A stretch of DNA of 45,333 nt from Eshraghiella sp964414835 (GCA_964414835.1 CAYPWY010000016.1:1-45333), one strand, 5' to 3'; counted from the stretch's first letter, positions 31,886-41,098 are shown. A program made the numbers and translations. The notes: generated by a model not told the origin, from the sequence alone.

Positions 31886-33360
31886 ATTTCCCGGCTCCGG
31901 CTGGTGCTATCTATTCTGCTGTAAAGTATTTTTCCGTTTTCTGCCCTTGGCAGCAATCCTGTCTGACTTAAATTAATTAATCTGCCATTAATACCTGTTT
32001 TTTGAATCACATAGCTGCGTATATCCTCTATGACAGGCTGCCCACCAAGTTGAGCTTCTATGACAATGTGAATGCCATCTGTGCGTTCAACACAGGCAGC
32101 AGTTACACTAAATTGCGATTTAATCAGCGCCTCCAACTCATCAAGGCTTATTCTATATCCGTTAAGCTTGGATATTCTGCTTTTTCTCCCTGTTATATAA
32201 ACAAAGCCATCCTCATCTATATATCCCAAATCACCTGTATGCAAAACGCCTCCTCGCTCATCGCCTTTCGCCAAATCCCAACAGTTTTCCGAATACCCCA
32301 TAGTAACATTGTTTCCTTTATATATAAGTTCTCCATCCTCTACGCTTATATTTCCGCCCGGTATAGCCTGTCCTGCGCTTCCAAGCTTGTCAGGATGTCT
32401 GTTAAGAATATGGCAGCTTATTCTGGCTGTAGCTTCTGTCTGACCGTACATGACCGCAAAATCAAAATTACGTTTGACCGCCATATCAAGCATATATTTT
32501 TCCGTATCCGCTGAAAGCTTACCGCCTGCCTGCGTTGCAAGGCATAATGATTCAATGGGCTTTTTAAGGAAACCTCCCCTTCTTATCAGTTCATAGGTAT
32601 ACGGAACTCCGCATATTGCACTACAGGAATATTTTCGGGCAAAGCTCCAAAACTCGGCATGATAAACCGGATAATCCGGTACAAGCAAGGTTGCCCTTAC
32701 ACTGAGATATGTGTTTACTACCGATAAGCCATATGTATAACTTATTGGCAGCATTACCATAGCACGGTCATGCGCTTTTATCCCCAACGCTTTGACAATG
32801 GCCCTTGTGTTATCCACAATATTTTTATGGCTTATCCTGACAAATTTACGGCTTCCTGTACTTCCCGATGTTGACAGCAGCAATGCCAGTTCTTCATTTA
32901 TTTCATAACGAACTTCATTATCTGCACACAAAAGAACATATCCGTATTCACTGTATACTGTTGAATATCCTGACGGTATATTTTTATTGCTCTGCCATAT
33001 ATATGACGGTCTGTAGTTTTCAATAAAACAATTATCAAAAGCCTTGTCTTCGCACATCATAACAGTTGCACCGGAATGAATAGCCGCCGCATATCCTATA
33101 ATTGTGGGAGCATCCATGCGGCATCTTATAAGCACAAGCTTTCCTTTGGACAATATAGCTCCAAGGTTATTGCAGACGCAGGCAAGCTCCCCATATGTAA
33201 TTGTGATTTTGTCCGATATTATTGCAGCTTTATCCTGTGTCAATTTTCTCTCCTGCGGTTTGTTTAGTATTAGCTTTCTGTTAATATTTCCTACAGCTTT
33301 TACAGTATATATTACTGTGTCAATGAAACCCTCTCCAAATACTGAGCATATTCCTTCCAT
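31879..33360 (-). CDS. AMP-dependent ligase (adenylate-forming enzyme), DltA/acyl-ligase-like
   Basis: Activates a carboxylic or amino acid as its adenylate and probably loads it on a thiol carrier. It has the P-loop STSGSTGSRKFVRISHKN (about 163-180), MYGQTEATARIS (A5), HTGDLGYIDEDGFVYITGR (A7/A8) and the C-terminal lysine motif PRAENGKIL (A10, about 474). The long frame starts at an ATG (33360) without a ribosome site, overlapping the lipoprotein by 49 bp. A TTG at 33243 behind CAGGAGAG is a better-supported start and would leave 454 residues. It is the last gene of the cluster. The substrate cannot be read from sequence. Confidence 0.88.
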   Translation of the reverse strand: MEGICSVFGEGFIDTVIYTVKAVGNINRKLILNKPQERKLTQDKAAIISDKITITYGELACVCNNLGAILSKGKLVLIRCRMDAPTIIGYAAAIHSGATVMMCEDKAFDNCFIENYRPSYIWQSNKNIPSGYSTVYSEYGYVLLCADNEVRYEINEELALLLSTSGSTGSRKFVRISHKNIVDNTRAIVKALGIKAHDRAMVMLPISYTYGLSVVNTYLSVRATLLVPDYPVYHAEFWSFARKYSCSAICGVPYTYELIRRGGFLKKPIESLCLATQAGGKLSADTEKYMLDMAVKRNFDFAVMYGQTEATARISCHILNRHPDKLGSAGQAIPGGNISVEDGELIYKGNNVTMGYSENCWDLAKGDERGGVLHTGDLGYIDEDGFVYITGRKSRISKLNGYRISLDELEALIKSQFSVTAACVERTDGIHIVIEAQLGGQPVIEDIRSYVIQKTGINGRLINLSQTGLLPRAENGKILYSRIDSTSRSREMR

Positions 33361-34358
33361 GCATATGCCAATTCATAATCATCCTTACAATCACTTATAT
33401 TCTGAAGATATTTCGCTATTTCGGTGTCATTATCATTTATTACATCAGTATATTTTTCTTCAATATATCCTGCATATGTGCTCCATGCATCAAGAAATGC
33501 CTCCGTATCCTCAATCACAAGTCTTTCATATTGTTCGCAGGTTACATATGCCCCATCTCCCTGCAATTCAAGCCTGTCTGTTTCAGGATTATATTTCAAC
33601 TGTACCGTGTAGTATTGTTCCGTATCATTATTGATTGCATTATCATTTATTTTGTCTATGGAAATTGCCGCAAACAATTTGTCATCTTCAACATAAACGC
33701 TCACTACGCGTCCACATGAATATCCTTCCTGTAATTCAACAGCTTCCTGCAATTCTTTTTGCAGATCCCCATCCTGCCCAACTGTTATTTCGCACATACG
33801 GTCCGTATCAAATACATAAACAAAAGACGTCTCTTCTCCATCACCGATGGCGCCTCCTTTAAGAATCAGCTCTTCTGCACCTTTATCGGTAAGCTGACAC
33901 TTTTCTATAGTCGTTCCTGTTAATCCTGACAATTCAAAATTTAACTTTATATCCGTCTCCGATTCTTTTGTTCCTATTTTATATAAATTTTCATAATAGC
34001 TGCCATTCCATTGGATACCACAATATATTATATAAGTACCTTCCTCATCAACCACACATCGGCGCTGTACTCCATCAATTTCTCTATATGTAAGCTCAAA
34101 ACCGGGATAATAATATTTTCCCATTCCATTGAGCGCCTGCTCCGTCCATTCTTCTTCCTTGGTTTCCTCATCAAACGGCTGTGATTCACTGCTATCTTCA
34201 TTCTGAGTCTCACCTTCACCCGTAATTTGAGTTCCATTATCAGTCTTTGTTGCTGCCATAATATTGGATGTTGCTGTTGACCTTTGGCATCCGCAAAAAA
34301 CAATACTTATTATTATAAATATACAAAATGCTGCAATTGATTTATACCTATGTGTCAT
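33312..34358 (-). CDS. Predicted lipoprotein (348 aa)
   Basis: The start is the ATG at 34358, with GGAGGGG 6 bases before it. A slightly longer frame would start inside that ribosome site. The signal ends with CGC (lipobox VFCGC, Cys24, possibly Cys22). A Glu-rich linker (about 35-75) follows, then strands such as YYPGFELTYREIDGVQRRCV and GTYIIYCGIQWNGSYYENLY. The C-terminal helix of about 90 residues is acidic. No enzymatic motif is seen. It lies between the DUF6483-like gene remnants and the AMP-ligase and overlaps the latter. Confidence 0.75.
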   Translation of the reverse strand: MTHRYKSIAAFCIFIIISIVFCGCQRSTATSNIMAATKTDNGTQITGEGETQNEDSSESQPFDEETKEEEWTEQALNGMGKYYYPGFELTYREIDGVQRRCVVDEEGTYIIYCGIQWNGSYYENLYKIGTKESETDIKLNFELSGLTGTTIEKCQLTDKGAEELILKGGAIGDGEETSFVYVFDTDRMCEITVGQDGDLQKELQEAVELQEGYSCGRVVSVYVEDDKLFAAISIDKINDNAINNDTEQYYTVQLKYNPETDRLELQGDGAYVTCEQYERLVIEDTEAFLDAWSTYAGYIEEKYTDVINDNDTEIAKYLQNISDCKDDYELAYAWKEYAQYLERVSLTQ

Positions 34359-34373
34359 ATGTTTCCCCTCCAT

Positions 34374-34487
34374 TTACTTTGTCGTTGCAAATATATTGTA
34401 TTTATATGCATCTCCATTTTGTTTAACTATACTTTCAAGCACGCTATAGCTTGTTATATATCCACTGCTGGAACGAGTATATACTTC
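34374..34487 (-). pseudogene. C-terminal remnant of an unknown gene
   Basis: In the gap a 37-codon open stretch ends at a stop (34374-34376) and opens directly after a TGA, with no start codon or ribosome site. It encodes a protein-like tail that reads YTRSSSGYITSYSVLESI and ends KYNIFATTK. A shorter tail of similar shape, NYGYYYGVATK, ends at 37290 in front of the other lipoprotein. Both look like the tail of a lost gene. The link between them is an inference. Confidence 0.45.
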
Positions 34488-34497
34488 CGGTCATCCG

Positions 34498-34884
34498 TTA
34501 CCTTTCCAACAATATAGCATACATCCCTTCCGTGTCATGCTTTTCGGTTATCTCGGCAATTCCGTCCTCGATTTCCTCTCTGGAAAAATTGTTCTTTTCA
34601 AGAAAATCATCATCAAAATCGTTCATATACTCATAGGCAGCCAGCATAGTATAGTATTCCTGCTTGTCAACCGGATTGAGACTTTCATACATAAAGTTTT
34701 CCGCCTCGTCAAAAAGTCCTTCATCCGCCAAGCCCACTATCCGGTAATATACTGAATCCTCAGCACAGTTTTCAAGAAACTTCGGCTGCTTATATTTATT
34801 TTCTTTCATTCCGCATATAAGATACATACACATTCTGATATTTCCGGCGATTTTACCCGCCAAGGTTTTTTTGTCCTGAATCAT
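34498..34884 (-). CDS. DUF6483-like protein, intact copy (128 aa)
   Basis: Start at the ATG (MIQDKKTLAGKI), with GGAGA 7 bases before. The middle (YYRIVGLADEGLFDEAENFM) and the C-terminal pattern NDFDDDFLEKNNFSREEIED resemble the small cytoplasmic DUF6483 family of Firmicutes, made of helices with no known activity. It follows a decayed lipoprotein end that reads straight into its ribosome site. A broken second copy is at 37332-37510. No membrane or signal segment. Confidence 0.75.
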   Translation of the reverse strand: MIQDKKTLAGKIAGNIRMCMYLICGMKENKYKQPKFLENCAEDSVYYRIVGLADEGLFDEAENFMYESLNPVDKQEYYTMLAAYEYMNDFDDDFLEKNNFSREEIEDGIAEITEKHDTEGMYAILLER

Positions 34885-34886
34885 AG

Positions 34887-35027
34887 TTATTCTCCGATTT
34901 CCCAATATTCAGCAAGTCACTCTATTACCTGCTCCGCTGTGTCATTTGTGCCATTATTATAAAGAAAAAATCCATCATTACGGAATATAGCATTTCCATA
35001 GGAATCCGCATAAAGACCGGTTTCTGC
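34887..35027 (-). pseudogene. Remnant: C-terminal 46 codons of a lipoprotein paralog
   Basis: This stretch encodes ETGLYADSYGNAIFRNDGFF and continues to EYWEIGE. It is nearly the same as the C-terminus of the intact lipoprotein at 37513-38298 (ETGLYSDSYGSIIFSDDGFF...EYWEIGE). It has no start, is cut at its 5' end directly after the PaaK-like stop, and carries a TGG-to-TGA nonsense change 10 codons before the end. It is therefore a dead piece left by a duplication. Confidence 0.88.
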
Positions 35028-35028
35028 A

Positions 35029-36288
35029 CTAGCAGCCATTCTTCGATTTGCAGTCAATTTTATTTCTAAAATAGGTATACTTTCCATTTACACCAACCTG
35101 CATTGATGTATTAACAAATTCAATTATAAATTCTGCCTTATATGGATATTCTTCATCGAGCAGCCCTAATATAATTTCATTTATTTCTTCTCTATCTTCC
35201 TCTGTGTACAATCTGATTATAAATTTGTCATAATCGGACTGTATGATATAAAACTGCAGCACAGCACCTTCTGTGATGCTGTTGAGTGTGTCAATTATTC
35301 CAACAAAAATATATGGGCTTGCCTTACTGCCATCCTTCAGCATAATAAAATCGTTCTGCCTGCCACTGTATAACTTCAATATTGGAGAGCTGCAGCCACA
35401 ATCGCATTTATTATTTACAATAACGCCTTCATCGCCAATATCATATCTGATAAACGGCATTGCATTATTTGTAAGAGATGTTACAACTATTCGCCCCTCC
35501 GCATAATCCCCTGCATATACGCCTTTTATGCTATCTGCTATAACTATATCATCCTCATTAACGATTTCAACATATACATTGCTCTTCATCAAATGAAGAT
35601 TTCCGTTTGGACATTCATAAGCAATTGAACCGACTTCATTTGCACCATATTGATTAGCTGTTGTACACCCAAATATATCCTCAACACTTTTTCTAACAGA
35701 GTCTTCAAGCACCTCTCCTGTAAATTCTACATATTTTAATGATGCAGGAATCCTGCAATGAGTACGTTTAATAAATTCTATGAGCAGCACTGCCGTTCCC
35801 GGCTGCAAAATCATCCATTCAGGGTCCCACTCTAATATATTTTCGTAAGCATCAGCAATATTATTGGGCAGCAGCATCTGTTTGCTTATTCCCAATTCAT
35901 TTTTTTTATGTCTGTATTTATCATCACTTGTAAAATCCGTAAAAAATAATACAAGCCTATTATGGGGAAATATACCATGGTTCTTAGCTCTCCTTAACCA
36001 TAATTCCACAAGTGAACGGTTAATATCTGCAATATCCCACATTATTTCCAGATAATGTCCCGTTGAACCGGATGTTCGCAATAACAACAACTTGTTATCA
36101 ATATATTTAGTACAATATTCAGGATTAATGCATTCGTCCTGCTTACTGATAAATTCTTTTTTACCGATAACCGGTACATCTTTTATTTGTGTAATTTCAT
36201 CAATGCCGTATTTCTGTTCAAGATTTTTATATAACGGTACATTCCCGTAACATTTCTTTATGAAATCTATAATCTTGTTATACCCCAT
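35029..36288 (-). CDS. PaaK/CapK-like adenylate-forming enzyme, copy 2 (419 aa)
   Basis: A member of the phenylacetate-CoA ligase-like branch that adenylates a carboxylic acid. P-loop RTSGSTGHYLEIMWD (71-85); NQYGANEVGSIAYECPNG (A5 region); PFIRYDIGDEG (A7). A cysteine group, CDCGCSSPILKLYSGR, is likely a structural metal site with the earlier Cys. The C-terminal Lys lies in NGKYTYF. It is clearly paralogous to the enzyme at 39787-41019 along its whole length. A good AGGGAGG site precedes the ATG. Its 3' end abuts a lipoprotein remnant, which marks a recombination border. Confidence 0.87.
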   Translation of the reverse strand: MGYNKIIDFIKKCYGNVPLYKNLEQKYGIDEITQIKDVPVIGKKEFISKQDECINPEYCTKYIDNKLLLLRTSGSTGHYLEIMWDIADINRSLVELWLRRAKNHGIFPHNRLVLFFTDFTSDDKYRHKKNELGISKQMLLPNNIADAYENILEWDPEWMILQPGTAVLLIEFIKRTHCRIPASLKYVEFTGEVLEDSVRKSVEDIFGCTTANQYGANEVGSIAYECPNGNLHLMKSNVYVEIVNEDDIVIADSIKGVYAGDYAEGRIVVTSLTNNAMPFIRYDIGDEGVIVNNKCDCGCSSPILKLYSGRQNDFIMLKDGSKASPYIFVGIIDTLNSITEGAVLQFYIIQSDYDKFIIRLYTEEDREEINEIILGLLDEEYPYKAEFIIEFVNTSMQVGVNGKYTYFRNKIDCKSKNGC

Positions 36289-36308
36289 TATATCCTCCCT
36301 TACGTATG

Positions 36309-37271
36309 TCAGTCCTGTTCATTATCATTAAAGTATTTATCTATTACTTTCCTTTCATCTTCAGTCAAATCCATGTCATTTATTGCATCATACCATACAT
36401 TCTCTTCCGTTATGCTTTCAAAAAACACAGGATAATCAACCAGTGAAGCAAAATCATCAAAAATTTTCCCCTCATCCGCCAGTATTGCCTTTTCTATTAT
36501 GCGCCTTACCAGTTCTGTTCGCTGTTCTTCTGCCAACTGCTCACATGCCTCCGGCTGCGACAATATAACTTCAATAATATCAAGCATTAATTCTTTACTG
36601 ACTCCTTCAAAATATTCCTCATCGCTCATGCCATCATAATATTCCGGGATAGGTTCCTCCATATATCTTTCAAAATACTCTCCTGCGAAATCATCCCTTC
36701 TCAATGATTCCTCCATGCTGTTGCTGTGTGATATCCACCACTCAAATGGATAATCAAGGGAATGATGCACGATAATGGCCGGAAATCCAATAGTACTATC
36801 ATAATAGGTCAGACATATATCTACCAATTCCTTTGTAGATGCCTTAACTGCCAATTCATCAGGAACATAATAGCTGGCATATGATGTTGAGCCTTCATAC
36901 AGAACGGATTTCGGGTCAAATGGCAGCTTGAGCCTGCCGTCAGAATCGACCCACTCTTCCTTGGGATACATACAGTCTATTGTGCCGAAATAAGAATCCC
37001 ACTTGACAATCTCATCATATGCCCTGTATGTTTCTCCCGCCTCGCCAACATATTTTTCTATAAGACTCCTGTATTCTTCCGGCTCCTGACTTTCAGATTC
37101 CGATATGTTTTCGCTTTCATATTCCGATGTTTCTTCATTTACAGTATCGGATTGCGATTCTTCTTTATTACCGCTGTCGACATAAGAAGCTTTTTTCTTT
37201 GTGCAGCCTGATATTAAAAGTACTAAAACACACACTGCAAATGCAGTTACAAATACCGGTATTTTCTTCAT
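36309..37271 (-). CDS. Predicted lipoprotein, acidic (320 aa)
   Basis: Signal with lipobox LISGC (Cys23), then a Glu/Ser-rich linker (about 30-70). The mature domain includes WDSYFGTIDCMYPKEEW and LDYPFEWWISHSNSMEESL and an acidic helical C-terminus. I do not recognise the fold and see no catalytic motif. GGAGG is 9 bases before the ATG. It sits between the broken DUF6483-like copy and PaaK copy 2, which starts 20 bp downstream, so the two are probably expressed together. Confidence 0.72.
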   Translation of the reverse strand: MKKIPVFVTAFAVCVLVLLISGCTKKKASYVDSGNKEESQSDTVNEETSEYESENISESESQEPEEYRSLIEKYVGEAGETYRAYDEIVKWDSYFGTIDCMYPKEEWVDSDGRLKLPFDPKSVLYEGSTSYASYYVPDELAVKASTKELVDICLTYYDSTIGFPAIIVHHSLDYPFEWWISHSNSMEESLRRDDFAGEYFERYMEEPIPEYYDGMSDEEYFEGVSKELMLDIIEVILSQPEACEQLAEEQRTELVRRIIEKAILADEGKIFDDFASLVDYPVFFESITEENVWYDAINDMDLTEDERKVIDKYFNDNEQD

Positions 37272-37331
37272 GCCTACAATCCTCCATTTCTATTTGGTTG
37301 CTACGCCATAATAATAACCGTAATTTTCCGC

Positions 37332-37510
37332 CTAATTAAAAGGTCCTTCATCCGCCAGCCACACTATCCGGTAATATACGAAATCCTCGGCACAGTTTTC
37401 AAGAAACTTTGGCTGCTTATATTTATTTTCTTTCATTCCGCATATAAGATACATACACATTCTGATATAACCGATAATTTTACCTATCAATGTTTTTTGT
37501 CCTGAATCAT
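37332..37510 (-). pseudogene. Broken second copy of the DUF6483-like gene
   Basis: The sequence is over 85% like the 5' half of 34498-34884 (IRMCMYLICGMKENKYKQPK is identical). One A is lost from the A7 run after MIQDKK, which shifts the frame and creates an early TGA. The 3' half is gone, replaced by a stop and unrelated sequence at about 37335. It follows its own intact lipoprotein gene (37513-38298). A short tail ending NYGYYYGVATK (37290) lies between it and the next gene. Confidence 0.85.
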
Positions 37511-37512
37511 AG

Positions 37513-38298
37513 TTATTCTCCGATTTCCCAATATTCAGCAAGCCACTCTATTACCTGCTCCGCTGTGTCATTATTATAAAGAAAAAATCCATCATCACTG
37601 AATATAATACTTCCATAGGAATCTGAATAAAGACCGGTTTCTACATCATAATAGATACCGCCTTCCCGTACTCGGTGATTGACATCACCGATTTTTTCAT
37701 CGGTATAATTTGTTACCTGTACAAATCCGTCATCAGGAGTGTAATACTCCGCAACATTAACACCTTGTTCATCAACTACATATGTATAAGGATATTCAAA
37801 CCTGTACTGATACAGAGTACCATTATATGTAAATCCAGTTAAAATTTCCCCTGAACTATGTCCCGGCTCATATATGTACTCTATTATTCCATTTTCGCCT
37901 TTTTCGGTTAATATCTCAAGATTCTGACAATCCTCCGGTGTCCCGATTGCATACTCTGTAACAACACCATTAACACTCTTTGATTTTCTTATATAGCTAT
38001 CATCATAATATTCATACTTTATGGAAATATCTCCATATCCTATTTCCGATATACAGCACTTATTTCCCCCTGGATACATCACTTTAACGTATATACCGTA
38101 TTTTTCCGCCTCCTTATACTGCGGTTCGTTGTCATCTGTTACAGTTGGTTCTTCTGTAACATCAGTTATACTGTTCTCGTCTATGGTCTGTGCCGCTTTA
38201 TCAGTTTCATATTTTACTGCCGTTCCTGATTGTTTACTGCACGCAGTGAGTCCTATAATTATTATTACTGCCAATACAAATGATGCTGTTTTTTTCAT
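37513..38298 (-). CDS. Predicted lipoprotein with YD-like strands (261 aa)
   Basis: Signal with lipobox GLTAC (Cys20). The mature part has alternating Tyr/Asp/Gly strands (ISIKYEYYDDSYIRKSKSVN, IIEYIYEPGHSSGEI, YQYRFEYPYTYVVDEQGV), like short YD/RHS-type repeats. It is paralogous to residues about 60-215 of the secreted hydrolase at 38353-39732. The C-terminus ends NDTAEQVIEWLAEYWEIGE, and its duplicated fragment is at 34887-35027. AGGAGATAG precedes the ATG. An outside anchoring or binding role is inferred. Confidence 0.76.
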   Translation of the reverse strand: MKKTASFVLAVIIIIGLTACSKQSGTAVKYETDKAAQTIDENSITDVTEEPTVTDDNEPQYKEAEKYGIYVKVMYPGGNKCCISEIGYGDISIKYEYYDDSYIRKSKSVNGVVTEYAIGTPEDCQNLEILTEKGENGIIEYIYEPGHSSGEILTGFTYNGTLYQYRFEYPYTYVVDEQGVNVAEYYTPDDGFVQVTNYTDEKIGDVNHRVREGGIYYDVETGLYSDSYGSIIFSDDGFFLYNNDTAEQVIEWLAEYWEIGE

Positions 38299-38352
38299 AT
38301 ATACTATCTCCTTATAATTACAAAATCAGATTTATTATCATACAATTTCAAT

Positions 38353-39732
38353 CTATTTCTTATTAAAAAAGACATTGTATGAAGCCTTTAATCCTGTGAT
38401 GTTCCCCACATTAAGAGCTATATCACATACCTTTGATACATTTCCGTTGCTATCCTTAAATGTACCCTCTGAAGCCGTATATCCTGCATTCCACGTGCCA
38501 ATGCTTGCAAAATACAACTGATTTGAAATTCCAGCCGGATGTCCTGCTGCTAAATTCAAAACCTGTGCTTTTGTACATGTTCCAAATGACATGCTGTTAA
38601 TCTCATACAGGTAACATGCAAGTAATATAGCGTTGGTCCACCCATCATATAAACTATTTGGCTTTCTTGCTTGTTCGGTGTCATCACTTGTTCCTGTCAA
38701 TGAATAGAACTGTCCTGACTGCTGAACAACTGACAATGGCTTATTAGGGAATTGGCTGCTGTCTGTTCTATTCTGTATAATCCACATAACAGCTAGTCTC
38801 TGAGCATTAAAATCTCCTTGTGATTGTGTTGTAATCCCAGTGCTTGATGTATATTCTCCATAAATTGTTCTGGCAATTATCTCAATCTCCTTATATTTAC
38901 CAGTAGTCTTAAGAGAATTTACCCAATCTCCATTACTCACATATGAACCAATTGGAATTCCAAAACCAGATAAATTGTTTATTTCATTTAAATCAGCCTG
39001 CACTTTGGTGTTAATTACCATCGCATACGTTTGTGCTGTCATAACATAAGGTATAGCAATTTCACCAATATATGTGTCTTGAACAAGTTCTTCATAATTA
39101 TTTACAAACCCGTCCTTTTCATCATAAAATCTGCCATTTCTGTAAAACCAAGAAGTATTATCATCGTACATTACCGAATAACCTCTTATGGAATTAACTA
39201 TTCCGCTATATTGGTTATCCATAACATCAATTGACTCTATGTTCATATATTTATCATAATTATACATAGCCACAGTTCTTCCCGATTGCATTATTTCTTT
39301 AATTACTCCCTCTTCATACACATAATAATATTCCTTATTTTCATAAATAAAACTAGTCACATGTTCGTCATCATACACATCTTCATACTTGTATAATACA
39401 TTAACACCATTTCTACTTTCACAAACAAGTCTATAATTTCCTTCATCATATTCTTCAAATTGGTAGCTTATTACATTACCACAGTCATCAGACTTAGAAC
39501 TCAGAATATTATCCTCATCATATTCATAATATATAATCCCTATATCCGTTTCAACAACAACTGGTACATATACATTATCATATATCTTTTTCCATTCTTT
39601 AACTTCTTTGTAGCCTGTTTCATTATTTTGTATCTTAACTACTATATCACTATAACTTGCCCCTGCAACCACGCTTACAATATGTCCACAAATAATCAAA
39701 ATACTTAATATCGAAAATAACACCCTTTTCAT
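38353..39732 (-). CDS. Secreted SleB-like cell wall hydrolase with YD-like N-domain (459 aa)
   Basis: A Sec signal (about 1-25, VVAGA) is followed by YD-like beta repeats (about 60-215). The C-terminal domain (about 282-459) has the pattern of SleB/Hydrolase_2 lytic enzymes: ARTIYGEY with the likely catalytic Glu293, AVMWIIQNRTDSSQFPN, QSGQFYS and later ACYLYEINSM and NQLYFASIGTWNAGYT. SleB proteins cut spore cortex or vegetative peptidoglycan. The family call is from pattern and not certain. The fusion to YD-like repeats is unusual. It follows PaaK copy 1 by 54 bp with a good GAGAGGAA site. The repeat domain matches the downstream lipoprotein. Confidence 0.72.
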   Translation of the reverse strand: MKRVLFSILSILIICGHIVSVVAGASYSDIVVKIQNNETGYKEVKEWKKIYDNVYVPVVVETDIGIIYYEYDEDNILSSKSDDCGNVISYQFEEYDEGNYRLVCESRNGVNVLYKYEDVYDDEHVTSFIYENKEYYYVYEEGVIKEIMQSGRTVAMYNYDKYMNIESIDVMDNQYSGIVNSIRGYSVMYDDNTSWFYRNGRFYDEKDGFVNNYEELVQDTYIGEIAIPYVMTAQTYAMVINTKVQADLNEINNLSGFGIPIGSYVSNGDWVNSLKTTGKYKEIEIIARTIYGEYTSSTGITTQSQGDFNAQRLAVMWIIQNRTDSSQFPNKPLSVVQQSGQFYSLTGTSDDTEQARKPNSLYDGWTNAILLACYLYEINSMSFGTCTKAQVLNLAAGHPAGISNQLYFASIGTWNAGYTASEGTFKDSNGNVSKVCDIALNVGNITGLKASYNVFFNKK

Positions 39733-39786
39733 TCTATTTCCTCTCTTTCAACAAATTCTTAAAGCAAACTCTTACTACATCACTCA

Positions 39787-41019
39787 CTATAGACTTCGCC
39801 TCATGTTTTTAAAATAAATGTACTTCCCGTTTCCCAACGCCTCAAACAACTCATCAGTAAACTCAAACTTATATTCTGCGTTCCTCAGCCTTGGTTCGCC
39901 AATACTTTCAAAAAATTTCTCCTTTATAAACTCCGGTTCCATCTCCTCATCACGACATATTTTTATATTAAAACAATCATAGTCTCTCTGCTCTATATAA
40001 AACTGTCTGATTGCACCACCTGTAAGCATATTAACACTATCCAAAATTTTTACAAATAAGTATGAACCTGTGCGTTCTCCATTAGAAAACTCTATATAAT
40101 CATTAGCACGACCACTTGTCAAATTTATGAAAGGTTTATTATTTCCGCATTGACAGGGTGCTTTATTCATACATCCTATATCACCAATATCATACCTGAT
40201 AAATGGCATTGCTTTGTTAGTCAAAGATGTCAACACAATTCTTCCATTCTGCCCACTGTTCTTAATTATATTGCCATCATTATCCACTATTTCAACATAA
40301 ACGTTGCTTTGCATAATATGCATCTTTCCATATGGACATTCATATGCTATGGAGTTAACCTCATTGGCTCCATATTGATTTGCTATTGCACAACCAAAAG
40401 TTTCCTTTGTCATTTTTCTCACATCATCTGTCAAAAGTTCTCCCGAAAACTCTATATATCTCAGAGCTTCCGGTTTAGGAACATTATTGGATTTCACATA
40501 GTTGCACAGTATAACTGCAGAGCTTGGCTGTAGCATCATCCATTCAGGATTCCATTCAAGTATACTTTCATACACAGAATCAACCCCTTTATCCGTCAGC
40601 AGTTTTTTACAAATTCCAAATTCATATTTTCTATTTATAAACAACTCATCTTGACTGCTTCCTGTAAAAAAATACATTAACCTATTATGTGGATATACAT
40701 TGTAATACTTTACACGTTTTATCCATAATTCCAGTAATGATTTTTTACAATCAGTTTCATCCCATAATATTTCAAGATACTTACCTGTTGACCCCGACGT
40801 TCTGTTTTTTAAAAGTTTTCCGTTCAAATAATCTGTTATATACTGAGGCGCTATACATTCCCCTTCACCATCCAACATGTGATTTTTGCTGACAATAGGA
40901 AAATCTTCAAATTCATTTAACTTATTTATATCAATACCACAACTTACTGCAAGATTATGATATAACGGAACCGTTTTATAGACATCACATGCCATTTTGA
41001 GCATTTGTTCTTTATTCAT
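39787..41019 (-). CDS. PaaK/CapK-like adenylate-forming enzyme, copy 1 (410 aa)
   Basis: P-loop RTSGSTGKYLEILWD (73-87), NQYGANEVNSIAYECPYG, PFIRYDIGDIG, the cysteine group CQCGNNKPFINLTSGR and the C-terminal Lys in NGKYIYF. All motifs of the active PaaK-like branch are present. It is the first adenylating enzyme after the ACP and BtrH-like genes, 79 bp downstream of the latter, so it is the best candidate for loading the carrier protein (inference). A second copy at 35029-36288 suggests either two building blocks or a spare after duplication. AGAGGGA precedes the ATG. Confidence 0.88.
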   Translation of the reverse strand: MNKEQMLKMACDVYKTVPLYHNLAVSCGIDINKLNEFEDFPIVSKNHMLDGEGECIAPQYITDYLNGKLLKNRTSGSTGKYLEILWDETDCKKSLLELWIKRVKYYNVYPHNRLMYFFTGSSQDELFINRKYEFGICKKLLTDKGVDSVYESILEWNPEWMMLQPSSAVILCNYVKSNNVPKPEALRYIEFSGELLTDDVRKMTKETFGCAIANQYGANEVNSIAYECPYGKMHIMQSNVYVEIVDNDGNIIKNSGQNGRIVLTSLTNKAMPFIRYDIGDIGCMNKAPCQCGNNKPFINLTSGRANDYIEFSNGERTGSYLFVKILDSVNMLTGGAIRQFYIEQRDYDCFNIKICRDEEMEPEFIKEKFFESIGEPRLRNAEYKFEFTDELFEALGNGKYIYFKNMRRSL

Positions 41020-41098
41020 ATTTCCCTCTGTTTATTCAATATTTGTGTTTACTGTTTTAGCTTTTATTATCCCTAATGTATTGTATGAGTACATTCCT

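Noticed and set aside
33104..33634. Rightward 176-codon open frame
   Set aside because: It lies antisense to the AMP-ligase and lipoprotein genes, has low-complexity composition rich in His, Ser and Pro, and lacks a ribosome site.
38305..38345. Promoter TTGTAT-17-TGTAAT before the 261-aa lipoprotein
   Set aside because: The predicted start would fall within or after the ribosome site, so it is not usable.
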